Positions 40,795 to 49,167 of a stretch of DNA of 64,000 bases are shown here, piece after piece (positions within the stretch are counted from its first letter, which is position 1; every line of letters starts with the position of its first letter). The notes beneath the pieces are model-generated. The model saw only the letters and a program-made list of their open reading frames with translations. It searched no databases and was not told the DNA's origin. Both the position numbers and the translations under genes were made by a program. The stretch lies in contig JAZOUV010000040.1 in NCBI GenBank assembly GCA_045658315.1, positions 28,438 to 92,437 of the forward strand, written 5' to 3'. This stretch comes from RGIG1995 sp045658315 (GTDB lineage Bacteria > Bacillota > Clostridia > Oscillospirales > CAG-272).

Positions 40795-41973
40795 ATGGCA
40801 ACAAGAAAAAAACAAAACAATCAAACCAAGATCATAGCCGTTATTTTAGCAATACTTGCACTGGTCGCAGTTATAGTAGCAATAACAAGCTTAAATAAAG
40901 GCAAAGACGTCCCCACCATTTCGGAAGGAAACGAAAGCACTGCACAAAAAACAACTGAAACAGATACTCCCGAATCCTCCGATGCTCCCGAAACGGAAAA
41001 GGAAACTTTGCCGGCCGAAACAGATCCCCCTGCTCCTCCGAAATTTTACAATCCCCTGACCGGTCTTGAATGTTCTGAAGAAATCAGCAAACAGCGTCCC
41101 GTCGGCATTATGATAAACAACATTCAACAGGCACTTCCGCAGGAAGGTATTACATACGGCGACGTTATTTACGAATGTCTTGCCGAGGGCGGAATCACAA
41201 GACTGTTTATGCTTATACAGGATTACGCCAACGTTCCGAAGGCAGGCTCTATACGTTCAACAAGAGACTATTATCTCGATTTTGCTCAAAACCACAATGC
41301 ACTGTTCTTCCATGCAGGCGGCTCCGATAAGGCGTATTCAGAAATTGCATCACGCAAAATAGATAACTTTGACGGCGTAAGAATGAATATCCCAAACACA
41401 TTCTACAGAGACCAGTGGAGATTGAACAATATGGCGTATGAGCACACCATGGTTATAACCGGCGAAGGTATGGTTAATGCAATAAAATACAGAAATATTG
41501 ATTCGACTCTCAAAGAAGGATTTGAAAATCCTTTCAACTTTGCTGATGAAAAGATTACACTTGAAGGTGACGATGCAAATTGCGTATATCTTCCCTTCTC
41601 CTACTACCAAGCTCCTTATTTGAAGTATGACGCCTCGACAGACACCTATAAGCGTTGGCAATATAACAAGCCACATGCAGATAAAGACGGCAATCAGCTT
41701 GAATTTGCAAATATTCTCGTTCTCTTCTGCCACCATACGGGAGCTTTGGACACTAAGGGCAGAATTGAAGTTACAACCACCGGTCACGGCGACGGTTACT
41801 ATATAAACGGCGGAAAATATGTTGAAATTAAATACAGCAAGGAAAACGTGGACGCTCCTATCGTTCTTACAAATACAGACGGCACTCCGCTTGAAATGAA
41901 TAGGGGTAAAACATATATAGCCATTTTCAACACCGCAAATAAAGCAAATATAAATATGAACTACAATAAGTAA
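40795..41973 (+). CDS. DUF3048 domain protein, membrane-anchored
   Basis: A 392-residue protein resembling B. subtilis YerB. A basic start is followed by one hydrophobic anchor (about 13-33), then a Thr/Glu/Pro-rich linker of about 55 residues and the large outside domain. This contains LTGL, RPVGIMINNIQQALPQ, YECLAEGGITRLFML and the typical PKAGSIRSTRDYYLDFA. No lipobox cysteine is seen, so it is a signal anchor rather than a lipoprotein. YerB's role is unclear, and here no pcrA or ligA is adjacent. It has a consensus promoter and terminator of its own. Confidence 0.87.
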   Translation: MATRKKQNNQTKIIAVILAILALVAVIVAITSLNKGKDVPTISEGNESTAQKTTETDTPESSDAPETEKETLPAETDPPAPPKFYNPLTGLECSEEISKQRPVGIMINNIQQALPQEGITYGDVIYECLAEGGITRLFMLIQDYANVPKAGSIRSTRDYYLDFAQNHNALFFHAGGSDKAYSEIASRKIDNFDGVRMNIPNTFYRDQWRLNNMAYEHTMVITGEGMVNAIKYRNIDSTLKEGFENPFNFADEKITLEGDDANCVYLPFSYYQAPYLKYDASTDTYKRWQYNKPHADKDGNQLEFANILVLFCHHTGALDTKGRIEVTTTGHGDGYYINGGKYVEIKYSKENVDAPIVLTNTDGTPLEMNRGKTYIAIFNTANKANINMNYNK

Positions 41974-42029
41974 TCTGTACAAAAAATTCAGTACAAATTA
42001 TTATAAGTCCTCTCCAAATGACGAGAAGA

Positions 42030-42100
42030 AAAAACACCTCCTTTTGTTACTCTTACGGCTGGCTAGACCGTTTTTATTGTAACATAGGAGGTGTTTTTTC
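42030..42100. terminator. Long bidirectional terminator with inner stem
   Basis: AAAACACCTCC and TGTTAC pair with GTAACA and GGAGGTGTTTT around a loop that itself holds ACGG/CCGT. A- and T-runs flank both sides. Confidence 0.85.
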
Positions 42101-42133
42101 TCAACGGCAAAAGCCTCTACAAAATCAATAAGA

Positions 42134-42170
42134 AAACGGAGACCACTTCGTTACTAAGTGTCTCCGTTCA
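42134..42170 (-). terminator. aspS terminator
   Basis: Minus-strand ACGGAGACACTT / AAGTGGTCTCCGT stem followed by TTTC, 24 bases past the aspS stop. Confidence 0.85.
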
Positions 42171-42191
42171 ACAACCTGTATTATATAAATT

Positions 42192-43982
42192 TTATTCTTC
42201 TGTGTCTACTTTTATCCTGAGTTCCTCAAGAGCTTTCGATTCGGGGTAGTTGGGACATTCGGTCATAAGCTCGGTTGCGTTCTGCACTTTCGGGAATGCA
42301 ATAACATTTCTTATATCGTCAAGACCGAGAAGCAATGTGCAAAGTCTGTCAAAGCCAAACGCCAAGCCGCCGTGAGGGGGTGTGCCGTACTTAAACGCTT
42401 CAAGCAAGAATCCAAACTTTTCTTCTGCCTCTTCCTTCGTCAGTCCGAGTACATCAAACATCTTCCACTGAATCTCGGGGTTATGGATTCTTATAGAGCC
42501 GCCGCCCGCTTCCATACCGTTAATAACCATATCGTAAGCCTTCGCTCTAACCTTCGATGGATCTGTATCCATAAGCGGCAAGTCTTCGTCCATAGGTGAC
42601 GTAAAGGGGTGATGCTTCGCGTAGTATCTTTCCTCTTCCTCGTCATATTCAAACAACGGGAACTCTGTTACCCAGAGAAGCTTGAAGTCCATAGGATCGC
42701 AAAGTCCCATACGCTTCGCAACTTCGCAACGGAGTGCACCGAGACTGTCAAATACAACGTTATCCTTATCTGCAACGATAAACACAAGGTCGCCCTTCTC
42801 AAAGCCGAGAGCATTATAAACAGCGTTATTCTCTTCCTCTGTCAAGAACTTAGCATAAGAAGATGAAATCTCTCCGTCAACATTCTTAGCCCATGCAAGA
42901 CCTTTTGCACGGTAAGTCTTTACAAACTCACCGAGAGCATCTATCTCCTTACGGCTGAACCTTGCTGCTCCGCCCTTAACATTAATTCCACGAACACTTC
43001 CGCCCGCTTCAATTGCACCCTTAAACACTCTAAATTCGCAGTTCCTTACAACGTCGGAAAGATTCTTAAGTTCAAAACCGAAACGAAGGTCAGGCTTATC
43101 AGAACCAAATCTGTCCATAGCCTCCGCATAAGTCATTCTCTGAATGGGTGTTTCTATATCCTTACCGAGAAATTCTTTAAACACTCTCTTGAGGAAGCCT
43201 TCGTTTATAGCCATAACATCGTCTTCCGTTACAAAAGACATCTCAAGGTCTATCTGTGTAAATTCAGGCTGTCTGTCGGCTCTGAGGTCCTCATCTCTAT
43301 AGCAACGTGCCAACTGAACATATCTGTCAAAGCCCGAAAGCATTAATATCTGCTTATAAAGCTGAGGTGACTGTGGGAGAGCATAAAACTTACCGGGATG
43401 TACACGGCTGGGAACAAGATAGTCTCTTGCACCCTCGGGAGTAGGCTTGATAAGGTTAGGTGTCTCGATCTCAATAAAACCGTTCTCTGCATAATAATCG
43501 CGTACAATCTTTGCTATCTTGCTTCTCATCAAAATATTATTCATCATATCGGGACGGCGAAGGTCGAGGTAACGGTGCTTAAGTCTGAGTTCAGTCTTAA
43601 CATTACTGTTTTCAACAATTTCAAAAGGAGGAGTCTGCGAAGCGGAAAGAATCTTCAATTCGTTTACGTAAATTTCAATCTCGCCTGTCGCTCTGTCTTT
43701 ATTTATAGCCCCCTCTTCTCTCGCTCTTACAATGCCTTTAGCACAAAGCACATACTCGGAACGAACAGCAAATGCCTTCTCAAAAGCCTCTTTGTTTGCA
43801 TCGCTGTCAAAAGCAAGCTGAACTATACCCGTTCTGTCGCGGAGGTCAATAAATATAAGCTTACCGAGGTCTCTCTGCTTTTGAGCCCAGCCCATAACGC
43901 AAACTTCTTGTCCAACGTCTGCCTTTGTAAATTCACCGCAATATTTTGTTCTTTTATCTGTCTTACCAAGCATTTCTGCCAT
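42192..43982 (-). CDS. aspS: Aspartyl-tRNA synthetase
   Basis: Charges tRNA-Asp. The 596-residue protein is the bacterial type: OB-fold anticodon domain (MGWAQKQRDLGKLIFIDLRDRTG), class II motifs (KHRYLDLRRPDM, FYALPQSPQLYKQ, ARCYRDEDLRADRQPEFTQID), a GAD insertion domain (from about residue 285), and the C-terminal GLAFGFDRL motif. The start at ATG 43982 has GAGAG about 10 bases upstream; the earlier ATG at 43991 abuts that site. It follows hisS by 30 bases. Whether it also charges tRNA-Asn cannot be judged here. Confidence 0.97.
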   Translation of the reverse strand: MAEMLGKTDKRTKYCGEFTKADVGQEVCVMGWAQKQRDLGKLIFIDLRDRTGIVQLAFDSDANKEAFEKAFAVRSEYVLCAKGIVRAREEGAINKDRATGEIEIYVNELKILSASQTPPFEIVENSNVKTELRLKHRYLDLRRPDMMNNILMRSKIAKIVRDYYAENGFIEIETPNLIKPTPEGARDYLVPSRVHPGKFYALPQSPQLYKQILMLSGFDRYVQLARCYRDEDLRADRQPEFTQIDLEMSFVTEDDVMAINEGFLKRVFKEFLGKDIETPIQRMTYAEAMDRFGSDKPDLRFGFELKNLSDVVRNCEFRVFKGAIEAGGSVRGINVKGGAARFSRKEIDALGEFVKTYRAKGLAWAKNVDGEISSSYAKFLTEEENNAVYNALGFEKGDLVFIVADKDNVVFDSLGALRCEVAKRMGLCDPMDFKLLWVTEFPLFEYDEEEERYYAKHHPFTSPMDEDLPLMDTDPSKVRAKAYDMVINGMEAGGGSIRIHNPEIQWKMFDVLGLTKEEAEEKFGFLLEAFKYGTPPHGGLAFGFDRLCTLLLGLDDIRNVIAFPKVQNATELMTECPNYPESKALEELRIKVDTEE

Positions 43983-44011
43983 ATATATCATCTCTCTTTC
44001 TTATTGTCTGA

Positions 44012-45274
44012 TTATTCAGCCGAAAGCATTGCCTTGAGTGCTCCTATATCGTCGAGCATTATCTCAGTCTGCTGACTGTTGTCCATATTTTTAAGCTGAG
44101 CCTTGTTGTTTTCAAGCTCGGAGTCCCCTATGATCAGCGTATATTTTGCTCTTTTTTTATCGGCATATTTCATCTGTGCTTTAAGGGATCTGCCTACAAG
44201 GTCCGTTTCGGCATATATTCCTTCATTACGGAGCTTCGCAACAACGCCCATAGCGTATTTAGCCGCCCCCTTGCCCATACTTGCTATATAAAGTGCAGGT
44301 CTGTTCTCACTCTCAATATTAACACCCGACTTTTCCATTGCAAGTATAAGTCTTGTTATACCTGCAGCAAAACCTATGCCCGAAAGTGCGGGACCGCCAA
44401 GGTCTTTTATAAGTCCGTCGTATCTGCCGCCACCGAGTATAGTGCTCTGTGCTCCAATATCCGTTGCAATAAATTCATATACTGTTCTTGTATAATAATC
44501 AAGACCTCTTACGATATGGGGGTCAATCTCGTATTCAATACCCATTTCCTGCAAATAAGCCTCAAGCTCGTCCATGTGCTGCTTACATTCGGGACAAAGA
44601 TGGTCAACCGTCTTGGGTGCATTCTTTGCTATTTCAGAGCATATGGGACTCTTGCAATCGAGTATACGCAACGGATTGGTTTCAAGTCTGCCCTTGCAGG
44701 TATCGCACAATTCTGCCGAATTTGCCTCAAAATATTCCTTCAATGCCTGTCTGTAGGCAGGACGGCATTCGGGACAGCCTATCGAGTTAATATGGAGCTT
44801 TGTATTCTTTATACCAATCTCTTTTATAAGCGAATGTGCAACCGCTATTATTTCCGCATCCGCCGCCGCATCCGCCGCACCGAATAACTCAACGCCAAAC
44901 TGAAAAAACTCACGGCTTCTGCCTGCCTGCGGCTTCTCATATCTGAAGCAGTTTATCAGATAGTAAAGCTTCAAAGGCATTGTATCTGAACACATACCGT
45001 TTTCAATCAATGATCTTGCAACTGATGCAGTCCCCTCGGGACGAAGCGTTAAGCTTCTGCCCTCTCTGTCGGTAAATGTGTACATCTCTTTTTGAACAAC
45101 GTCAGTCGAATCGCCCACACCTCTGTGGAACAACTCAGTCGACTCGAAGCTGGGAAAACGTATCTCGGAAAAGCCGAACCTTGCCGCAACCTCTCTTGCT
45201 TTTGATTCAATAAACTGCCAAACAGCTACATCCTTGGGCAGTATATCCATCGTACCTCTCGGTTTCTGTATCAT
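44012..45274 (-). CDS. hisS: Histidyl-tRNA synthetase
   Basis: Charges tRNA-His. The 420-residue class II synthetase starts QKPRGTMDILPKD and has LRPEGTASVARS, FRYEKPQAGRSREFFQFGVE, the histidine-site RGLDYYTRTVYEF and GGGRYDGLI, and a C-terminal anticodon domain. Its CPEC and CDTC pairs in the insertion resemble those of clostridial HisRS. It is the first gene of the hisS-aspS pair. I see no T-box leader in the short upstream region; a repeat (45324-45386) lies there instead. Confidence 0.97.
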   Translation of the reverse strand: MIQKPRGTMDILPKDVAVWQFIESKAREVAARFGFSEIRFPSFESTELFHRGVGDSTDVVQKEMYTFTDREGRSLTLRPEGTASVARSLIENGMCSDTMPLKLYYLINCFRYEKPQAGRSREFFQFGVELFGAADAAADAEIIAVAHSLIKEIGIKNTKLHINSIGCPECRPAYRQALKEYFEANSAELCDTCKGRLETNPLRILDCKSPICSEIAKNAPKTVDHLCPECKQHMDELEAYLQEMGIEYEIDPHIVRGLDYYTRTVYEFIATDIGAQSTILGGGRYDGLIKDLGGPALSGIGFAAGITRLILAMEKSGVNIESENRPALYIASMGKGAAKYAMGVVAKLRNEGIYAETDLVGRSLKAQMKYADKKRAKYTLIIGDSELENNKAQLKNMDNSQQTEIMLDDIGALKAMLSAE

Positions 45275-45323
45275 ATCTCTGTATCTCCGTGTATTCGTAT
45301 TATGTTAAGAAATATATTTTATT

Positions 45324-45386
45324 AAAAGCCTCGCCCTTTGGGAAAAGTAGTATGTCGGCGTGCAAGGCGTGACGGAGAGGCTTTTA
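45324..45386. repeat. Palindromic intergenic element, copy A
   Basis: AAAAGCCTCGCCCTTTGGG ... GTGACGGAGAGGCTTTTA, ends complementary. Shares GCCTCGCCCTTTGGGA and ACGGAGAGG with copy B at 49061. It could also end the transcript of the 45493-46602 gene. A further CTCTCAGTC...AGAGAG stretch lies at 45402-45436. Confidence 0.65.
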
Positions 45387-45492
45387 TGAAAGAATTAACT
45401 TCCTCTCAGTCGCACCTTCAGCCCACTAAAAGAGAGCCTTCTAAAGTGTCAATTTTTAGTTAAAACAAAGTAATATATACCGGCATCCTTAA

Positions 45493-46602
45493 TTATCTTA
45501 CTTCGTCAAGGAATATTCCTTTGTAACCGTGTTCGCAAACCCAACGGCATGGCTCAAGTACTCTATCTTCAAAGTCTGCCTCGTAAAGTATGCAATCTGC
45601 GTAAAAATATTCTTCGTGCATCATAAGCTCAATAAAGCCGGAACGTGTCTTTTGCGTGTTCATAAGATTAAGCAAGTCGATGCACTCCTCGGCAGTATGA
45701 AGGTTAAGCACTCTGTCGATCTTGCAGTAAAGTATGTCAAGCTCTGTATCATACCAGAAATCTCTCTGAGAAAGATAGTCCGTAAGATCTTTTGGATAAA
45801 AGTATGAAACAATGGGACATCCACCCTCAAGCACAAAATATCCCGCAAGATTATTTATTCCGAGATCTCTTACTGCCTTTGTTCCCTCGTAAGTAACAGC
45901 ACCCCAGTGAACAGTAGTTTCATTGGAAAGTGTTTCTTTGCCGGCAAAGCGGATTATTTCTTCCTGTATCTTTTTGCAATCGCAGTAGATCGTATCATAA
46001 TCCGTATCAACATAAGGCATGTCGGGCTGGTCAGACTTTGCGTGAAAGTTAAGCTTCAGCCAGTCGGAGTTTGCCTGCCATTCGGACTTAAACTTGTCTG
46101 TCATCATAGACAAATTAAAGTACTCTCTTGTTTCAGTAAAATATTTGTGTTCAGCAGGCATCTCATAGTAAATGTTAAGGTGAACGCAAGCACCGTATAG
46201 GTCGTGAGCCTTCTTATAAACCGCAAGATAAGGATTGTCGAAAATGGAGTTATATTTATCCTTATTCTTGTTTATATCATAAAGGAAAATGATGTTATCG
46301 TCGCTGGAAAGTCGATAGTAACCGATATGCTTTTTCAAAGTAAATACGGCAATCTCGTCCTTTGCGTTTGCACCCTCGGCAATAAGTACAGTCTTTCCGC
46401 TGTCAATGCAGATCTCAGCAGTATAAAATCCGTTCTTTTTTACAGCCGGAGTACCGTTTATTTTTACAGGTGTGTCCGACTCAACCTTTGCTTCAACATA
46501 TAATTTGCCGTCACGGATCTCGCCGTCATATTCGTTTAACACATCGCCGTCTATGGGAAACACAAAATGCGTTTCCTTCTTCCAGTCAATATATTTTCTC
46601 AT
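45493..46602 (-). CDS. Uncharacterised protein, polysaccharide-deacetylase-like
   Basis: I know no characterised homologue for this 369-residue protein. Residues 1-90 look like a beta-sandwich (KLYVEAKVESDTPVKINGT). The rest looks like an alpha/beta barrel with RLSSDDNIIFLYDI near residue 98, SIFDNPYLA, LKLNFHAKSDQPD near 185, TTVHWGAV and a final LMMHEEYFY block. The DD, FHA and HEEYFY motifs in that order resemble polysaccharide deacetylase-like proteins of gut Clostridia. No signal peptide, so it is probably cytosolic. It is monocistronic with a clear promoter. Confidence 0.6.
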   Translation of the reverse strand: MRKYIDWKKETHFVFPIDGDVLNEYDGEIRDGKLYVEAKVESDTPVKINGTPAVKKNGFYTAEICIDSGKTVLIAEGANAKDEIAVFTLKKHIGYYRLSSDDNIIFLYDINKNKDKYNSIFDNPYLAVYKKAHDLYGACVHLNIYYEMPAEHKYFTETREYFNLSMMTDKFKSEWQANSDWLKLNFHAKSDQPDMPYVDTDYDTIYCDCKKIQEEIIRFAGKETLSNETTVHWGAVTYEGTKAVRDLGINNLAGYFVLEGGCPIVSYFYPKDLTDYLSQRDFWYDTELDILYCKIDRVLNLHTAEECIDLLNLMNTQKTRSGFIELMMHEEYFYADCILYEADFEDRVLEPCRWVCEHGYKGIFLDEVR

Positions 46603-46657
46603 TTGCCTCGACCTCTTTTGTTTGAATTATTTCCGAAAATTCACATTCGTGCCTTTC

Positions 46658-46686
46658 ATTATACTATATATCATAATATTTTTCAA
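46658..46686 (-). promoter_or_regulatory. Promoter of the deacetylase-like gene
   Basis: Minus strand TTGAAA (46681-46686), 17-base spacer, TATAAT (46658-46663). Confidence 0.75.
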
Positions 46687-46749
46687 TAAGTTTTAGCAAA
46701 AATATCAAGCTTACGCAATTTGTACTAACTCCGTGTTTTGCATTACGTT

Positions 46750-47772
46750 TTACATAGCAAGAAAAACATTGTAAATAACATCTGCAATAATCTCTTCCGG
46801 CTTGATAGCCCTTCCGGTGTCCGCACTTCTGAACAGAATATCATTGTCATTATCTATATCGAAACAGATAGTGCAGTTCCATTCTTCGTCATCGGTTATA
46901 TCGTAGTGTAACCGCCAACAAAGTGCCGGGCACAGAGCTTCATAGGGTATGACATTCAGATATTCTCCGGGAAAAGTCTCCATAAATATCTTCAATCCTT
47001 CGCCCGATTTGCCATAAAGGTCAGAGCGTTTGCAGGTAAAGCGAACTGCGTGTCGCACACTTGTTCCCAAATGGGCGGGGGTTATAATACATTTTCTGTT
47101 ATCTGAAATTTCAAGACCAAATAAAAGGAGACCGGACAAAACCAATGTAAAATACAAGGTATCAGTGTAAATATTCTCTCCTATTTCATCGAGCTGAGAC
47201 ATATCTGTTTCTATTCTATATCCCGACTTATTGGCGATATTAATCATATTTTTAAGAAAGAACCCATAAATCCGTGCAAGAGAGCCCAACACTCTTTTTT
47301 CGGTGTCAAAAAGAGCAAGTGCAACATAGCTTTCAATTGCCCCGAAATAATATGAACGAAGCTTTTCGACCGTACCGTACTTGTCTCTGTTATTGTTCTC
47401 GGATGAAGAAAGAAGTTCCAATACACTGCACAGGGTTTTTGCAAAATCTTTTTTGACTCTTGAAGAATAATCTCCGAAAAGCAAATCATATTCGAGAATA
47501 GAAGGAAATATCACTACTGCACTTGAATTATACTCAAAGCAAAGTGCCGTCCTGTAGTTTTCCTCCAATAGACAGGAAATGAACTCAATTCCCCCGTTTT
47601 CCTTGGGAAAGTCAGTTCCTTTTTTGTCTATAAAATAGCTTGACAAATTCCCGTTTACTCGCGGTGTACGGGTATATTTTTTGCAAGCCCTGTTACGGAA
47701 AACTATCCGCCATTCACCGTCACAAACGTATATTGGCATATTTATTTTATCTAAGAAATTAAAGTTATCCAT
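46750..47772 (-). CDS. Uncharacterised PAS-domain protein
   Basis: A protein of about 340 residues. Residues 1-80 resemble a PAS fold (MPIYVCDGEWRIVFRNRACKKYT). The middle (about 100-230) is helical, and the C-terminal region contains HLGTSVRHAVRF and FDIDNDNDILF strands. That order loosely recalls a sensor histidine kinase whose phospho-acceptor and ATP motifs have decayed; no H-box, N-box or G-box is visible. No membrane segment. The ATG at 47772 has GGA 8 bases upstream; one at 47778 is also possible. It has its own promoter, divergent from gap. Confidence 0.6.
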   Translation of the reverse strand: MDNFNFLDKINMPIYVCDGEWRIVFRNRACKKYTRTPRVNGNLSSYFIDKKGTDFPKENGGIEFISCLLEENYRTALCFEYNSSAVVIFPSILEYDLLFGDYSSRVKKDFAKTLCSVLELLSSSENNNRDKYGTVEKLRSYYFGAIESYVALALFDTEKRVLGSLARIYGFFLKNMINIANKSGYRIETDMSQLDEIGENIYTDTLYFTLVLSGLLLFGLEISDNRKCIITPAHLGTSVRHAVRFTCKRSDLYGKSGEGLKIFMETFPGEYLNVIPYEALCPALCWRLHYDITDDEEWNCTICFDIDNDNDILFRSADTGRAIKPEEIIADVIYNVFLAM

Positions 47773-47804
47773 AAACATTTTCCAATCAAATATTTCTTAC
47801 TTAT

Positions 47805-47833
47805 ATTATACTAAAAAACTGTATTTTTTTCAA
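47805..47833 (-). promoter_or_regulatory. Promoter of the PAS-domain gene
   Basis: Minus strand TTGAAA (47828-47833), 17-base spacer, TATAAT (47805-47810). Confidence 0.75.
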
Positions 47834-47881
47834 GGTTTTGGCTACAATTACAACAAAAATCAAATTTTTACCAAAAAACTC

Positions 47882-47910
47882 TTGTAATATTATAAAAAAT
47901 AGGTTACAAT
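47882..47910 (+). promoter_or_regulatory. gap promoter
   Basis: TTGTAA (47882-47887), 17-base spacer, TACAAT (47905-47910), in a very AT-rich leader before GGAGGATAAAAATC and the ATG. Confidence 0.65.
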
Positions 47911-47963
47911 ATAGTTTGGTAAATTTTAAAAATAATTTTTTATAATTTTGGAGGATAAAAATC

Positions 47964-48977
47964 ATGGCAGTAAAAGTTGCTATTAACGGTTTCGGCCGTA
48001 TCGGTCGTTTGGCATTCAGACAGATGTTTGGTGCTGAAGGCTATGAAGTTGTTGCAATCAACGACTTGACAAGTCCCGCAATGCTTGCTCACCTTCTCAA
48101 ATACGATTCTGCTCAGGGCAGATACGCTCTCGGCGACACAGTTGTTGCAGGTGAAGATTCCATCACAGTTGACGGCAAGACAATCAAGATCTATGCTGAA
48201 AAGAACGCAGCTGACCTTCCTTGGGGTAAGATCGGTGTCGACGTAGTTCTCGAATGCACAGGCTTCTACACATCCAAAGAAAAATCACAGGCTCACATTG
48301 ATGCAGGTGCAAAGAAAGTTGTTATTTCTGCTCCCGCAGGCAATGACCTTCCCACTATCGTTTACAGCGTAAACGAAAATACACTTACAAAGGAAGATAA
48401 AATCATTTCTGCTGCTTCCTGCACAACAAACTGCTTGGCTCCTATGGCTAAGGCTCTTAATGACTATGCTCCTATCCAGAGCGGTATCATGTCTACAATT
48501 CACGCTTTCACAGGCGACCAGATGGTTCTCGACGGTCCTCACAGAAAGGGCGACCTCAGACGTGCAAGAGCTGCTGCAGTAAACATTGTTCCTAACTCTA
48601 CAGGTGCTGCAAAGGCAATCGGTCTCGTTATTCCCGAACTCAACGGCAAGCTCATCGGTTCTGCTCAGAGAGTTCCCGTTCCTACCGGTTCTACAACAAT
48701 CCTTGTTGCTGTAGTTAAGGGCAAGGACGTAACTAAGGAAGGCATCAACGCTGCTATGAAAGCTGCTTCTTCTGCTTCCTTCGGTTACACTGAAGAAGAA
48801 CTCGTTTCTTCCGATATCATCGGTATCACATACGGTTCTCTCTTCGATGCTACTCAGACAATGGTTTCCAAAATCGGCGACGACCTCTATCAGGTACAGG
48901 TTGTTTCTTGGTACGACAACGAAAACTCTTACACATCTCAGATGGTAAGAACTATCAAATACTTCGCAGAACTTTAA
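47964..48977 (+). CDS. gap: Glyceraldehyde-3-phosphate dehydrogenase
   Basis: Glycolytic enzyme that oxidises and phosphorylates glyceraldehyde 3-phosphate with NAD. The 337-residue protein has AINGFGRIGRLAFRQ at the N-terminus, AINDLT whose Asp at residue 34 favours NAD over NADP, the catalytic Cys153 in SAASCTTNCLAP, TIHAFTGDQ, and WYDNENSYTSQM near the end. Codon use leans to GCT, TTC and CTC more than its neighbours, as expected for a very highly expressed gene. It is monocistronic with a strong ribosome site and terminator. Confidence 0.98.
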   Translation: MAVKVAINGFGRIGRLAFRQMFGAEGYEVVAINDLTSPAMLAHLLKYDSAQGRYALGDTVVAGEDSITVDGKTIKIYAEKNAADLPWGKIGVDVVLECTGFYTSKEKSQAHIDAGAKKVVISAPAGNDLPTIVYSVNENTLTKEDKIISAASCTTNCLAPMAKALNDYAPIQSGIMSTIHAFTGDQMVLDGPHRKGDLRRARAAAVNIVPNSTGAAKAIGLVIPELNGKLIGSAQRVPVPTGSTTILVAVVKGKDVTKEGINAAMKAASSASFGYTEEELVSSDIIGITYGSLFDATQTMVSKIGDDLYQVQVVSWYDNENSYTSQMVRTIKYFAEL

Positions 48978-48996
48978 TTTATAAAGATACTGACGA

Positions 48997-49035
48997 AAAA
49001 CGCCCAACCGAAATTTCGGTTAGGCGTTTTTTTAT
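48997..49035 (+). terminator. gap terminator
   Basis: AACGCCCAACCGAAA / TTTCGGTTAGGCGTT stem followed by a T-run. Confidence 0.9.
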
Positions 49036-49060
49036 GCAATATTCCCTCTCACCGCCTTTA

Positions 49061-49120
49061 TGCCTCGCCCTTTGGGAGAGGTAGCACGAAGCGTTTACGC
49101 GAAGTAACGGAGAGGGGGCA
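49061..49120. repeat. Palindromic intergenic element, copy B
   Basis: TGCCTCGCCCTTTGGGAG, AGGTAG, an inner CGAAGCGTTTACGCGAAG hairpin, GTAACGGAGAGG, GGGCA. Constant ends shared with copy A (45324); the middle differs. Confidence 0.7.
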
Positions 49121-49167
49121 AAAAAATTAGACGATACATAAAACAAAGTCTATATATCGCCTATCTT

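Noticed and set aside
44012..45492. T-box leader before hisS-aspS
   Set aside because: The region upstream of hisS is short, holds a palindromic repeat, and no T-box or specifier/antiterminator motif is visible.
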